A stretch of 64,000 nt of DNA, taken from contig JAXDJO010000061.1 in the NCBI GenBank assembly GCA_034667525.1, positions 1 to 64,000 of the forward strand, written 5' to 3'. A program made the translations under genes and the position numbers. Below are positions 16,343-25,863 of this stretch, in pieces. The notes below the pieces were generated by a model. That model was not told where the DNA came from. It made no database searches and saw only the letters and a program-made list of their open reading frames with translations. The DNA comes from DATAPE01 sp034667525 (lineage in GTDB: Bacteria; Actinomycetota; CADDZG01; WHSQ01). Numbering within the stretch: the first letter of the stretch is position 1; the number at the start of each line of letters is the position of its first letter.

Positions 16343-18346
16343 ATGCCCGCGGTGGCGTGGCTCGGTACTGATCGCGGTGGCGCTGTGCTGAGCGATCCAT
16401 CAAGCGCACACATCGCTGCACTTCAGGCCCTGGTGGTGGCCTTGCTCGGTTTGGGTTTCGGCCGGTTGGTGGTTGACGCTTTAGCGGGCCGACGCGAGAT
16501 CGACTCGCTGACGCGATGGGCGCTTGCGTTCCCGGGACTGGTTTTCTTTTCGTTCGTGCTGATGTTGCTGCACCTTGCGAGCGGGGGCCGGGTGTTCTCC
16601 GATGTGTTGCTCACGCGGGGTCTCACGGTAGTGAGCGCGGTCCTGCTTGCAGGATTGAGATGGTGGCGCCGGCCCACAGCTTCAGGGGAGAGATTGCTCG
16701 GGTGGCAGTCGGGGGTTGTGCTGGCAGCCTGCGCGTTGGGAATCGTCGTGTGGGGAGCGCCGGTCGCCCGAGTGATGCCCCTGAATTTCACCCCCGACAC
16801 GAATCTGCACATGGGATGGGCTTCGCAGCTGATGATCGGAGAATCGTCACCTTCCACAGTCGTTACCGGGCACGTGCCCGGCTACTACCCCTGGCTCTAC
16901 CACGCGCTGGTCGCGCTTCTCGCTCGGTTTTCGCCTGGTGGGCGCGCGTTCGACGCGCTTGGACCGATACAGCTCTTGCAGGTGGTGGGGGCAATCTTGG
17001 GACTGTTCGCAGCCGGCAGGTTCATGACGGGCAAGTTCACAACGGGCGCGGCCGCGGCTTTCTTCGGGGCTCTGTGTGGAGGATTCGGAGCCGGCATGTT
17101 GTTCGACCATCGGCTGCAGCGACGAGCGGTGAATATGAGGGCGACCAAGATCCCCTGGCTGGGAGATGTCCTGTCAAGGCGCCCCTACAACTTCGCCTTT
17201 AACGACATCGCACCCGCGTACCCACGCGACCTCAGCTTCTCGTTGTTGGTTGGATTCTTGCTTCTGCTGTTCATGGGTCTGAGACGACAGAGCTACGCCT
17301 ACCTCGCAGCTGCCGGCGTGGTCCTCGGTCTGGTTGGTCTGTCCGGGGGTGAGGCGGTGATCGTGGGCGCGGCAGTGGCATTGGTGGTGTCTCTGCTGCA
17401 GAGGAAGATGAGGCCGTTGCGAGCAGGTGCCGCCATCCTCCTGCCGATGACAGTTGTGTACGGAACCTGGCTCGTTCCTCTGATCGTCAATTACATCCAC
17501 TACGGCGGATTCGTCAATACGACCCATGTTGGTCCGGTCGTCCTTACCTTTCCATTCCTGATCCTGTCCTGGGGGCTGGCGACGCCTTTCGCGATCATCG
17601 GGCTGACAACCAATCTGCGCTCCTGGAGGGAGCCGGGTGTATTGGTGGCCCTCGCGATTGTCGTTGTCACTGCGATCATCATGGGATCGAACGTGATCCC
17701 TCAAGCGTTCGGCAGCGCTTTCCTTACACTCGGGCGGGACCATCGCTATTGGGCGCTCTGCCAGTTGGGTGCTGCGTTGCTCGCCGCCCTCGGCGCTACT
17801 GCCGTCCTTCAGCGGATCCGGAGCTCGGTGCTGGCCGCAGGGCTTGCCATCGTTGTTGTCTTCCTGGGCATCATCTCACCTGCGTTTGGCAGCGCCATCT
17901 ATCCCCAGAAGGACCCGGCCAATCCCCTTATCGCCGCGTCTCTCGAGGGACGGCCGACTCTGTTGAACGCGATGGCGCCCGCACCCGATCGGCGTTGCGT
18001 GGCGGCGGTTCCCGGAAACGCCTTGGCCCGGGAGGTCTTCGCCTATACGGGTTATCGCCTGGTTCAGTGGGTGACTGCCAAGGGGCGCCACAACTGGGCC
18101 CGGATCCGCTGGCACGACATCTATCGCTATATCCCGGGCGATATCGAACGCGCTGCCGACAATCAGCTCCTCACGCTGGGTTTGGGTTCGCGCGCCCGGT
18201 GGCGATCGCTGGCCCAGAGATACGGCCTCAATCTGGTGGTGGTGCCACAAGCTCGGGCGGCCTCGCCCGTGTTCGCGGGCTATCCCCAGCAGCGATTCAC
18301 CGTCGCCGGGCACCCCTTTACTCTCGTGCGAGTGAAGCCCTGTTGA
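16343..18346 (+). CDS. Large polytopic membrane protein, possible GT-C glycosyltransferase
   Basis: 667 residues with at least a dozen hydrophobic segments, a periplasmic-type C-terminal region of about 130 residues and short loops. NFTPDTNLHMGWASQLMIG between early membrane segments places acidic residues and a histidine in a loop, as in GT-C enzymes that use lipid-linked sugars, and YYPWLYHALVALLARFSPGG resembles actinobacterial membrane proteins of unknown function. No exact family can be named. The next gene, a sulfatase lipoprotein, starts 20 nt downstream on the same strand, and the sulfoquinovose genes follow convergently, suggesting cell-surface glycan work. Confidence 0.65.
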   Translation: MPAVAWLGTDRGGAVLSDPSSAHIAALQALVVALLGLGFGRLVVDALAGRREIDSLTRWALAFPGLVFFSFVLMLLHLASGGRVFSDVLLTRGLTVVSAVLLAGLRWWRRPTASGERLLGWQSGVVLAACALGIVVWGAPVARVMPLNFTPDTNLHMGWASQLMIGESSPSTVVTGHVPGYYPWLYHALVALLARFSPGGRAFDALGPIQLLQVVGAILGLFAAGRFMTGKFTTGAAAAFFGALCGGFGAGMLFDHRLQRRAVNMRATKIPWLGDVLSRRPYNFAFNDIAPAYPRDLSFSLLVGFLLLLFMGLRRQSYAYLAAAGVVLGLVGLSGGEAVIVGAAVALVVSLLQRKMRPLRAGAAILLPMTVVYGTWLVPLIVNYIHYGGFVNTTHVGPVVLTFPFLILSWGLATPFAIIGLTTNLRSWREPGVLVALAIVVVTAIIMGSNVIPQAFGSAFLTLGRDHRYWALCQLGAALLAALGATAVLQRIRSSVLAAGLAIVVVFLGIISPAFGSAIYPQKDPANPLIAASLEGRPTLLNAMAPAPDRRCVAAVPGNALAREVFAYTGYRLVQWVTAKGRHNWARIRWHDIYRYIPGDIERAADNQLLTLGLGSRARWRSLAQRYGLNLVVVPQARAASPVFAGYPQQRFTVAGHPFTLVRVKPC

Positions 18347-18366
18347 AACATTCGCTTCGCGCTTGC

Positions 18367-19725
18367 ATGATCTCCACGGTCCGCGCACTGGTATGCGTTG
18401 CAGCGCTTGCACTCACCGCTTGTCCGCAGCAACCGGCAGTGCGATCTGCCGGGGTAAAACCCAACGTGCTGATCATCGTCGTCGACGATCAACGCATCGG
18501 CAGTCTCTCCGTCATGCCACAGACGCGCCACTACTTCGTGCAGGGGGGAACCAACTTCAAGCAAGCTTTCGTGACCACGCCCCTCTGCTGCCCTTCACGT
18601 TCCTCTATCTTCAGCGGCCTTTATGCGCACAACCACGGCGTTATAAACAACAGCCCGGGCCTGGCAGAAAATCTCGACCAGAAGACCCTGGTTCAGTACT
18701 ACCTGCATCGCGCGGGATATCGCACCGGCCTCTTCGGTAAGTACTTGAACAAGTGGAGGACTACTCAGGCTCCGCCTAACTTCGACGACTATTCGTTCTT
18801 CTCGAAAGGAGAGCCTTACTACCGGGGCAACTGGAACCACAACGGCAACCTTGTCAGTCCACGGATGTATTCCACGACCTACATAAAGAAGTTGTCGGAG
18901 CAGTTCCTACGATCCGCCGAGCATCGCGACTCCAGACCCTGGTTCCTCTACGTGGCGACTGCTGCGCCGCACGGTCCCTCGGTCGCGCAGGACCGGTACA
19001 AGAAGGCGCCGGTGCCGTTCTGGAAGGGAGACCCTGCGGTGTTCGAAAGGGATCGCTCGGACAAGCCTCCCTACGTGCGACAGGATCATGCCAGCTTGGC
19101 CCACGGAAGATCCGTGCGGAAGAGACAGCTTCGCTCACTGATGTCCGTGGACAACATGGTGGGTCAGATCATCAAGCTGCTGCACCAGCTCGGCGAACAG
19201 CGTCGCACTCTGGTCTTCTTCATCTCCGACAACGGGGTCGCCTGGGGAGACCATGGGCTCCGCGGAAAGATCGTCCCGTACACCCCTTCGATAGAAGTAC
19301 CGATGATGATGCGATGGCCGGGTCACGTGGCCGCCGGCAGAAGTGATGATTCCCTCGTTGCCAATATCGACATCGCGCCAACCATCCTGGCCGCGGCCGA
19401 TATCTCGCCCAGTCACGCCATGGATGGACGGTCGCTGCTCGGCCATCACACCCGCCGCTCGTCGATCCTCACCGAATACACCAGAATGCCGAAGTACAAC
19501 GTTCCAACGTGGGCCTCGATCAGGACGGATGCTTTTCAGTACATCGAGGATTACAACCCACCGGGGACGAAGGTTCGATTCCGCGAGTACTACGACTTGA
19601 AGCGTGATCCGTGGCAGCTGCACAACTTGCTGGGGGACCGCAATACGGCCAACGATCCTTCGGTGCAGGCGCTGTCCCGCCGCTTAGCCCAGGAGCGAAG
19701 CTGCGCGGGCTCGAACTGTCCCTGA
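18367..19725 (+). CDS. Sulfatase, type I, predicted lipoprotein
   Basis: 452 residues. Signal peptide ISTVRALVCVAALALTAC ends in a lipobox (LTAC, Cys19). Alkaline-phosphatase superfamily fold: VLIIVVDDQRIGSL carries metal-binding aspartates and TTPLCCPSRSSIFSGLYAH contains C-x-P-S-R, where Cys74 would be converted to formylglycine; later FFISDNGVAWGDHGLRGK and VANIDIAPTILAAADI complete the site. It needs a formylglycine-generating enzyme encoded elsewhere. A longer in-frame ORF reaching back to 17749 lies inside the membrane-protein gene and was rejected. Substrate, perhaps a sulfated surface glycan, is unknown. Its stop is 1 bp from the convergent cysH-like stop. Confidence 0.9.
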   Translation: MISTVRALVCVAALALTACPQQPAVRSAGVKPNVLIIVVDDQRIGSLSVMPQTRHYFVQGGTNFKQAFVTTPLCCPSRSSIFSGLYAHNHGVINNSPGLAENLDQKTLVQYYLHRAGYRTGLFGKYLNKWRTTQAPPNFDDYSFFSKGEPYYRGNWNHNGNLVSPRMYSTTYIKKLSEQFLRSAEHRDSRPWFLYVATAAPHGPSVAQDRYKKAPVPFWKGDPAVFERDRSDKPPYVRQDHASLAHGRSVRKRQLRSLMSVDNMVGQIIKLLHQLGEQRRTLVFFISDNGVAWGDHGLRGKIVPYTPSIEVPMMMRWPGHVAAGRSDDSLVANIDIAPTILAAADISPSHAMDGRSLLGHHTRRSSILTEYTRMPKYNVPTWASIRTDAFQYIEDYNPPGTKVRFREYYDLKRDPWQLHNLLGDRNTANDPSVQALSRRLAQERSCAGSNCP

Positions 19726-19726
19726 G

Positions 19727-20488
19727 CTACTGCTCGGCTTCGGTCTGGCGGGGATTGTCCTGCCCGAACGTGTGGATGCCGCACTCGGTCTTATCCACAC
19801 CTGACCAGCGGCCGTCCCGCTCTTCTTCTCCTTCAACTATCGCGCGGGTGCAGGGCCAGCACCCTATCGACGCGTAGCCTCTCTCGAGCAGGGGATGGGT
19901 GGAGATGTCGTATTCCGCGATATAAGACTCGACGTCGGCCTTGGTCCAGTTGGCGAGAGGATGGATCTTGAGGATGGCGCGCCCGGACGGCAGGATCTGC
20001 GGCTGCGAGATCTTCACACTGGTGGCCCGCTCGGGTGACTGGTCTCTTCGAAGACCAGAGATCCATCCGTCAAACTCGGCCAGGGCCTCTTGCAAGGGCT
20101 CGGTCTTATTGATCTGACAGCAGAGATTGGGATTCCTCCGGTAGAGCTCCGGTCCGTATTGCTGCGCTTGTTCTTCGGGGGAGCCGTGCTTGCCTCTCAG
20201 CACCACAAGCTTCAGCCCCCACTCCTCGGTTTTTGCTCGGGCGAACTGCAGGGTCTCCGGGAAATGGAACCCCGTATCGAGGAAGAGCACAGGCATGTCG
20301 GGCTTTATGTCCCGCAGCATGTGCAGGATCACGAGCCCGGAGGATTGGAACGAAGTGGCAACCACCAGCCGGTCTACGGAATAGGTCGCCCACTCCAGGA
20401 TCTCGCGGGGATCTCCCTCGCGATCCATTCCCGGCGAGGGCGTCGCCGCCGCGCCAGCTTGCGTTTGAGGTTCCTGCTCTACCGACAT
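19727..20488 (-). CDS. cysH: Adenylyl-sulfate (APS) reductase, thioredoxin-dependent
   Basis: Reduces adenylyl sulfate to sulfite. About 253 residues from ATG 20488; an upstream TTG (20527) would overlap the preceding gene. Motifs: ATSFQSSGLVILHML, LFLDTGFHFPETLQFA, LCCQINKTEPL with a CC pair and IGCWPCTRAI with CxxC, together the four ligands of a [4Fe-4S] cluster that marks the APS rather than PAPS type; the C-terminal KTECGIH supplies the catalytic cysteine. Only 2 nt follow the stop of the UDP-sulfoquinovose synthase gene, so the two are one operon: this enzyme makes the sulfite which the other consumes. Confidence 0.93.
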   Translation of the reverse strand: MSVEQEPQTQAGAAATPSPGMDREGDPREILEWATYSVDRLVVATSFQSSGLVILHMLRDIKPDMPVLFLDTGFHFPETLQFARAKTEEWGLKLVVLRGKHGSPEEQAQQYGPELYRRNPNLCCQINKTEPLQEALAEFDGWISGLRRDQSPERATSVKISQPQILPSGRAILKIHPLANWTKADVESYIAEYDISTHPLLERGYASIGCWPCTRAIVEGEEERDGRWSGVDKTECGIHTFGQDNPRQTEAEQ

Positions 20489-20490
20489 GG

Positions 20491-21672
20491 TTACAGGAAC
20501 GCGCTTTTCTGGCGCCGGCCATCCCAACGGACGTTCGGTATCAGCGCGTCCTTCTTGGCCTCGATCCGGTCCCGGTACTTCTGTAGATCGCCAAGCATGA
20601 TCGTCAATTCGGAATCGACGTCGTGGGTGGGCTTGTAGCCGAGATCGAGCAGCTTCTGGTGATCGGGCTCGTAGAAGTGCTCTTCCATCTCCATCCGGGG
20701 GTTCTCCAGGTTGTGGACCTCGACGTTCATCCCCAGCCCGGCAGCGACCGTTTGCACCTTGCGGGCCAGCTCACCGACGTCGTACACCTCTTCGAACTGG
20801 TTGAAAACCCTGTATTCCCCTTGGGCGGGAGGATTCTCCAAGCCAAGAGTCAGGCATTGCATCGAGTCTCTTAGAGGGAGGAAACCCCTCGTCTGGTGGC
20901 CCTTGCCGAACGGTGTCAAGGGTTCACCGATCACCGATTCGCAGCAGAACCTGTTGATTGCGGTTCCGAAGCATTCATCGAAGTCGAGCCGGGTCAGGAG
21001 CCGCTCGTCGTCGCCCATCTCGTCGATCCGAGTCCCGAAGACGACTCCTTGCATGACATCCGTGGCGCGGATGCCCCAGATCTTCGAGGCGAACATGATG
21101 TGGTTCGATCCCGAAACCTTGCTCCAGTGATAGAAGGAGCCGGCTTGGCGGGGGAACGGCAGCCGGTCGGTCCTGCCGCGGTAGTCGATCTCGAAGAAAC
21201 CCTCCGGGATGGCGACGTTGGGCGTCCCGTATTCGCCCATCGTCCCCAACTTGAGCAGATGCGTCTCCGGGCTGAGGTCGCGGATCGCGAACAGAAGATT
21301 GAATGTGGAACCGACGTTGTTCTTGTGGACGAAGGTAGCGTGATGGACGTCGATCATCGAATAGGGGGCCGAGGGGCACTCTCCGAGATGGACCACCGCG
21401 TCGGGCTTGAAGTCCTTGAAGATCTCCTCGACCAGTCCATAGTCCGCAAGGTCCCCTTCCCAGAACCGAAGCTCCTGGTCGAAGGTTTCCTTGAAAGCGC
21501 GGATCCTGTCATCGGGAGAGGCAATGGGGGTGGCGCTGTCCGACTTCATCTCTTCGACCCAGGCGCGCCGGGAGAAATTGTCCGCTCCGCCAACCTCGTG
21601 ACCCCGGGCCGCCAGGTACTGGGCCAGGGACCATCCAAGATATCCATCCACTCCACAGATGAACACCCGCAT
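20491..21672 (-). CDS. UDP-sulfoquinovose synthase-like NAD-dependent enzyme (SQD1/Agl3 family)
   Basis: 393 residues, close to SQD1 length. Makes UDP-sulfoquinovose from UDP-glucose and sulfite in the family. N-terminal Rossmann MRVFICGVDGYLGWSLAQYL, then AVVHLGECPSAPYSMIDVHH (SQD1 signature), KLGTMGEYGTPNVAIPEGFF and YHWSK (catalytic YxxxK), followed by RATDVMQGVVFGTR and NRFCCESVIGEPLTPFGKGH. AAGGAGG lies just upstream of the ATG, a strong binding site. It is followed by the APS reductase, an unusually direct pairing of the sulfite source with the sulfite user. Product destined for a sulfolipid or a surface glycan; which one is not shown. Confidence 0.9.
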   Translation of the reverse strand: MRVFICGVDGYLGWSLAQYLAARGHEVGGADNFSRRAWVEEMKSDSATPIASPDDRIRAFKETFDQELRFWEGDLADYGLVEEIFKDFKPDAVVHLGECPSAPYSMIDVHHATFVHKNNVGSTFNLLFAIRDLSPETHLLKLGTMGEYGTPNVAIPEGFFEIDYRGRTDRLPFPRQAGSFYHWSKVSGSNHIMFASKIWGIRATDVMQGVVFGTRIDEMGDDERLLTRLDFDECFGTAINRFCCESVIGEPLTPFGKGHQTRGFLPLRDSMQCLTLGLENPPAQGEYRVFNQFEEVYDVGELARKVQTVAAGLGMNVEVHNLENPRMEMEEHFYEPDHQKLLDLGYKPTHDVDSELTIMLGDLQKYRDRIEAKKDALIPNVRWDGRRQKSAFL

Positions 21673-21996
21673 GTGCTTCCTCCTTAAGGACTGGGCTCAC
21701 CGGATCCAGCAGCCGAGCCGATCTGCTTCACGCTGCCTCCGGTGGTCCGACGATTTGAGATGACCGCAGTTTCCGGCCCAAGGATACCCATGCGCGCCGC
21801 CGGATCGGCGGCAAAGCGGGCGGAGGCGGGGCCGGGACCTGCCTCTCCTGCCGCCAATGAGCACTCGGTTCCTCCGGGGTGGGGGCCACACCGCAGGCCC
21901 TTCCAGTATGCCCCCCGGCGAGGATCCAGGCGGGAAGTCGTCCCTGGGAGGGGAAAGTCGCGCTACAGACCGTCTCTGGGGTGCCGATAGGAGGGA
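21673..21996. other. Gene-free stretch between divergent sulfoquinovose operon and GGDEF gene
   Basis: About 320 bp presumably holding both promoters. Small ORFs here are compositionally biased and unsupported. Apart from the strong binding site of the UDP-sulfoquinovose gene and AGGAGG at 21989-21994 no motif was recognised. Confidence 0.4.
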
Positions 21997-22758
21997 ATGA
22001 GAAAGTTTCGATCGGCGGTGGAGCTTGTGGGTGGTGGCGCCCTTTTGGTGGGGTTCCTGACTGCCGCGGCCCTGGTCGCGTCCCCAGCTCGTCCCGTCCC
22101 GATGCTGGTTCTGTCCAACTTCGGATTGATCCTGATCCTCGTTCTTGTGCTTCGGCGCGTGGCGCCTCAGGGCACAGAGGTTCTCACTCTCGTCGACGCT
22201 TTGAGCGACAGGGACGTTGAGGTCCAGACGCTGGCCGTGGAGCTCGAGGAGTTGAGTCTGATCGATCCTCTAACCGGGGCACGCAACCGTCGCGGTTTCA
22301 TCAATCTGGTCGAGCACCAGATGCGAGTCGCGACCCGCGAGTGGAACAAGCTGCATTTCCTCTTCGTTGACATCGATGGATTGAAGCAGATCAACGACCA
22401 GTACGGCCATAACGCCGGCGACTCGGCTTTGACGACAGTCGTGGAGATCCTGTGGGCAAGCTCGCGCACCGTCGACATCGTCGGACGACTTGGCGATGAC
22501 GAGTTTGCGGTTGCTCTGTTGAACGCGGAAGACCCTTCTATGATTGCCGGTCGCATACGTTCTGCCGTCTCGGGGAGAACCTGCACCCCGCAGCAGCCCT
22601 ACGAGCTCCACGTCACCGTCGGACTCGCAACTTTCGATCCCGCTGCGCCGGTCTCGGTGGAAGAGATGGTGCGACAGGCAGATCGAGCCATCACCCAGCA
22701 GAAGGCAGATGCGGCGGAGGCTCGCACCAAAGGCCTGACCGCTCCCGTCAAACTCTAA
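21997..22758 (+). CDS. Membrane-anchored GGDEF-domain protein with altered GGDEF motif
   Basis: 253 residues: two N-terminal membrane segments (about residues 8-55), a short coiled coil, then a GGDEF domain from SLIDPLTGARNRRGFINLVE to VGLATFDPA. The signature reads RLGDDEFAVA, that is GDDEF in place of GGDEF; the upstream FVDIDGLKQINDQYGHNAGD is intact. Diguanylate cyclase activity may therefore be lost or reduced, or the protein may bind GTP or c-di-GMP as a sensor. AGGAGG ends only 2 nt before the ATG, unusually close. It precedes typA on the same strand. Confidence 0.85.
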   Translation: MRKFRSAVELVGGGALLVGFLTAAALVASPARPVPMLVLSNFGLILILVLVLRRVAPQGTEVLTLVDALSDRDVEVQTLAVELEELSLIDPLTGARNRRGFINLVEHQMRVATREWNKLHFLFVDIDGLKQINDQYGHNAGDSALTTVVEILWASSRTVDIVGRLGDDEFAVALLNAEDPSMIAGRIRSAVSGRTCTPQQPYELHVTVGLATFDPAAPVSVEEMVRQADRAITQQKADAAEARTKGLTAPVKL

Positions 22759-22819
22759 GTTCTCCGGAGCCTCCACCTACACTAGGTGCGTCAGCAATCG
22801 CTTTCCAGGAGAGTTTCGT

Positions 22820-24661
22820 ATGGCCACGCGTGAGAACCTTCGTAACGTCGCGATCGTCGCTCACGTGGACCATGGCAAGACCACGCTGGTCGACGCCATG
22901 CTCTGGCAGACGGGCACCTTCCGCGCCAATCAGGACGTAGCCGCTCGCGTTATGGATTCGATGGATCTCGAACGCGAGAAGGGCATCACGATCTTGGCCA
23001 AGAACACAGCTGTTCGCTACGGCGACGTCAAGATCAATATCATCGATACTCCGGGCCACGCCGACTTTGGCGGCGAGGTTGAGCGCGGCTTGACGATGGT
23101 CGACGGGGTCCTTCTTCTCGTCGATGCCAGCGAGGGCCCCCTTCCGCAAACCCGCTTCGTCCTCCGCAAGGCTCTCGAAGCCCGTCTGCCGGTGATCCTC
23201 GTTGTCAACAAGGTGGACCGACCCGACGCCCGCATCAAGGAAGTCGTGAACGAGGTGTACGAGCTATTCCTCGACCTCGACGCCGAAGAGGGCCAGATCG
23301 ATTTCCCGATCGTCTATTCCAACGCGAGAGCGGGTTGGGCATCGCTGGACGACGGGCAGGAGGGCAGCGACCTGAAACCGCTCTTCGAGCTGCTTCTCGA
23401 GCACATCCCGGCCCCCTCCTACGACGAGACCCATCCCTTGCAGGCGCTGGTGACCAACCTCGATGCTTCCCCCTATGTCGGGCGTCTGGCCCTTTGCCGC
23501 ATGTTCCACGGAACCATCAAGCGGGGCGATCGCATTGCGTGGTGCCGCGCCGACGGCACGACGGAGACTGTGAAGATCACCGAGCTGTACGTGACCGAGG
23601 CGCTCGAACGGGTGGACGCTGCCGAGGTGGGCCCGGGCGAGATCTTTGCGATCGCCGGACTCGCCGACGTCACGATCGGGGAGACGCTGTCCGATCCCGA
23701 TGACCCGCGGCCTTTGCCGGTCAGTCATTTCGACGATCCCAGCCTGTCCATGACTGTCGGCATCAACACCTCTCCTCTGTCGGGTCGCAGCGGTGACAAG
23801 CTCACCGCCCGGCTTGTCGAGAGCCGTCTTGCGGCCGAGCTCGTGGGCAATGTATCCATCCGAGTGTTCGACACCGACCGTCCCGATGCCTGGGAGGTGC
23901 AGGGCCGCGGCGAGCTACAGCTGGCCGTCCTGGTTGAGATGATGCGGCGAGAGGGTTTCGAGCTGACAGTGGGCAAACCTCAGGTGGTGACCAGGCAGGT
24001 GAACGGGAAGCTTCACGAGCCGGTCGAGCGCCTCACGATCGACGTGCCCGAGGACTTCATGGGCGTCGTCACTCAGCTCCTCGCGTTGCGCAAAGCGCGG
24101 CTCGAGAACATGGTCAACCACGGAACCGGTTGGGTCAGGATGGAGTATCTGGTTCCGGCCCGGGGGTTGATCGGATTCCGGACCGAGTTCATGACCGAGA
24201 CGCGCGGGACCGGTCTTCTCCATCACGTGTTCGATCGTTACGAACCTTGGCATGGTGAGCTCCGCACCCGTCCCACCGGAAGCCTCGTTGCCGATCGCAG
24301 GGGGCCCACGACTTCCTATGCGATCGCCAACCTGCAGGAACGCGGCTCCTTGTTCGTTCCACCTGGTGTCGAGGTCTACGAAGGGATGATCGTCGGCGAG
24401 AACTCCCGATCCGACGATATGGATGTCAATCCCACCAAGGAAAAGAAGCTCACGAACATGAGATCGTCGACCGGCGACGAGTTAGTTCGTCTGATCCCTC
24501 ACAAGCAGATGTCGCTCGAGCAGGCGCTCGAGTTCATCCGGGAGGACGAGTGCGTAGAGGTCACCCCTGACGAGATCAGGTTGAGGAAACTGATTCTCTC
24601 CGCCGGTGACCGGGTCCGCGCGTCCCGGCGCTCTTCGAAGGCTCAGATCAAAACAGCGTGA
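22820..24661 (+). CDS. typA: Ribosome-associated GTPase TypA/BipA
   Basis: Translational GTPase for ribosome assembly and stress adaptation. 613 residues, the family norm. G-motifs: VAHVDHGKTTLVDAML (G1), REKGITILAKNTAV (G2), IIDTPGHADFGGEVERG (G3), VVNKVDRPDARIKEV (G4). C-terminal TypA-specific part includes RGLIGFRTEFMTETRGTG, NLQERGSLFVPPGVEVYEGM and MRSSTGDELVRLIP. Start ATG 22820 has AGGAGA 8 nt upstream. The stop is 1 bp from the convergent DEAD-box helicase stop. Confidence 0.97.
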   Translation: MATRENLRNVAIVAHVDHGKTTLVDAMLWQTGTFRANQDVAARVMDSMDLEREKGITILAKNTAVRYGDVKINIIDTPGHADFGGEVERGLTMVDGVLLLVDASEGPLPQTRFVLRKALEARLPVILVVNKVDRPDARIKEVVNEVYELFLDLDAEEGQIDFPIVYSNARAGWASLDDGQEGSDLKPLFELLLEHIPAPSYDETHPLQALVTNLDASPYVGRLALCRMFHGTIKRGDRIAWCRADGTTETVKITELYVTEALERVDAAEVGPGEIFAIAGLADVTIGETLSDPDDPRPLPVSHFDDPSLSMTVGINTSPLSGRSGDKLTARLVESRLAAELVGNVSIRVFDTDRPDAWEVQGRGELQLAVLVEMMRREGFELTVGKPQVVTRQVNGKLHEPVERLTIDVPEDFMGVVTQLLALRKARLENMVNHGTGWVRMEYLVPARGLIGFRTEFMTETRGTGLLHHVFDRYEPWHGELRTRPTGSLVADRRGPTTSYAIANLQERGSLFVPPGVEVYEGMIVGENSRSDDMDVNPTKEKKLTNMRSSTGDELVRLIPHKQMSLEQALEFIREDECVEVTPDEIRLRKLILSAGDRVRASRRSSKAQIKTA

Positions 24662-24662
24662 G

Positions 24663-25850
24663 CTAGAACTTGCGCTTGGGCCGCGGCCGCATCATCGAGC
24701 GCTTTCCGCGGTGGGAGGAGTACACGATCTGAGGAGCCGCCGTAGTCATGCCTTCCTTCTCGAAATCGTTCTGTAACTCGAGTCGCGCTGCGATCCTGCT
24801 CATTCCCGACTGTTGGTCGGGCATCACCAAGGTGGTTCCCACCCCTGCACGTCCTGCCCTTGCCGTGCGGCCGACGCGATGGACGTAGGCCTTGTCGTCC
24901 TCGGGGGGATCGAAATTGATCACGTGGGTGATCTGATCGACGTCCAATCCGCGCGCTGCGACGTCGGTCGCAACCAGTACGTCGGCGGTGCCCGTTGACA
25001 GAGCCTTCAAGGCGCGCTGCCGTGCGGCCTGGGTGAGATCGCCGTGCATCGCCAGAGCTCTCACTCCCTTGGACTTGAGCCTCTGCACCAGGCGATCTGC
25101 GCCTCGCTTCGTTCTCACGAACACCAGGGTGGTCCCACGATTCTCCCGGAGTACCTTGACCAGCGTCTCCACTTTGTCGCCGCTGGTTACCGGCAAAAAG
25201 CGGTGCTCTGCCTCTTCGACCGTTTGCTTGGCCGACTCCACCTCATGCAGTGCCGGGCTTCGCGTGTAAGCGCGGGCCAGGTGGCCCACCTGTCCGTCGA
25301 GGGTGGCCGAGAAGAACATCGTCTGGCGATCCTTGCTGACGTCTCGCACGATGCTGTCCACCTGGGGTTGAAACCCCATATCGAGCATCCGGTCGGCTTC
25401 GTCCAGGATCAGGATCTTCACGCCTTTCACCCCCAGCAGCTTTCGGTCCATCAGATCCTGGAGACGGCCGGGGGTGGCCACGACGATGTGGGCCTTCGCC
25501 GCGTCGCGAGCTTGGTCGCGGATGCTCACCCCGCCGTAGACCGAGGCGATCTTCAGCCCCCGCGCCTTGGCCACTCCTTTGATCTCTTCCGTCACCTGCA
25601 CGGCCAACTCGCGCGTGGGTACAAGGACGAGTGCAGCAGGACGGGGGCCCGATGGCGTCAGGCGCTCGACTATCGGCACGCCGAAAGCCAGCGTCTTACC
25701 CGAGCCCGTGCGCGATCGCGCCAGTACATCCCGGCCCGCCAGAGCGTCCGCCATGACCAGAGTCTGGATCTCGAAAGGGGAGTGGATATCGCGCGCCGCG
25801 AGGGCAGCGCATACGGGCGGGGATACGCCCAATTCAGCAAATGAGGACAA
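24663..25850 (-). CDS. DEAD-box RNA helicase
   Basis: ATP-dependent RNA helicase for ribosome assembly, RNA decay or cold adaptation. 395 residues starting at TTG 25850 with AAAGGAG 6 nt upstream. Motifs in order: Q-motif DIHSPFEIQTLVM, Walker A RSRTGSGKTLAFG, PTRELAVQV, TPGRLQDLMD, LDEADRMLDMGF, FFSATLD, VATDVAARGLDVDQITHVIN and YVHRVGRTARAGR. A short basic C-terminal tail (RGKRSMMRPRPKRKF) may bind RNA. Upstream lies a 150-nt leader with a perfect inverted repeat touching the ribosome binding site. Confidence 0.95.
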   Translation of the reverse strand: MSSFAELGVSPPVCAALAARDIHSPFEIQTLVMADALAGRDVLARSRTGSGKTLAFGVPIVERLTPSGPRPAALVLVPTRELAVQVTEEIKGVAKARGLKIASVYGGVSIRDQARDAAKAHIVVATPGRLQDLMDRKLLGVKGVKILILDEADRMLDMGFQPQVDSIVRDVSKDRQTMFFSATLDGQVGHLARAYTRSPALHEVESAKQTVEEAEHRFLPVTSGDKVETLVKVLRENRGTTLVFVRTKRGADRLVQRLKSKGVRALAMHGDLTQAARQRALKALSTGTADVLVATDVAARGLDVDQITHVINFDPPEDDKAYVHRVGRTARAGRAGVGTTLVMPDQQSGMSRIAARLELQNDFEKEGMTTAAPQIVYSSHRGKRSMMRPRPKRKF

Positions 25851-25863
25851 CGTGTACTCCTTT

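Noticed and set aside
17749..18366. In-frame N-terminal extension of the sulfatase
   Set aside because: It overlaps the membrane protein gene in another frame; the lipoprotein signal peptide at 18367 marks the true start.
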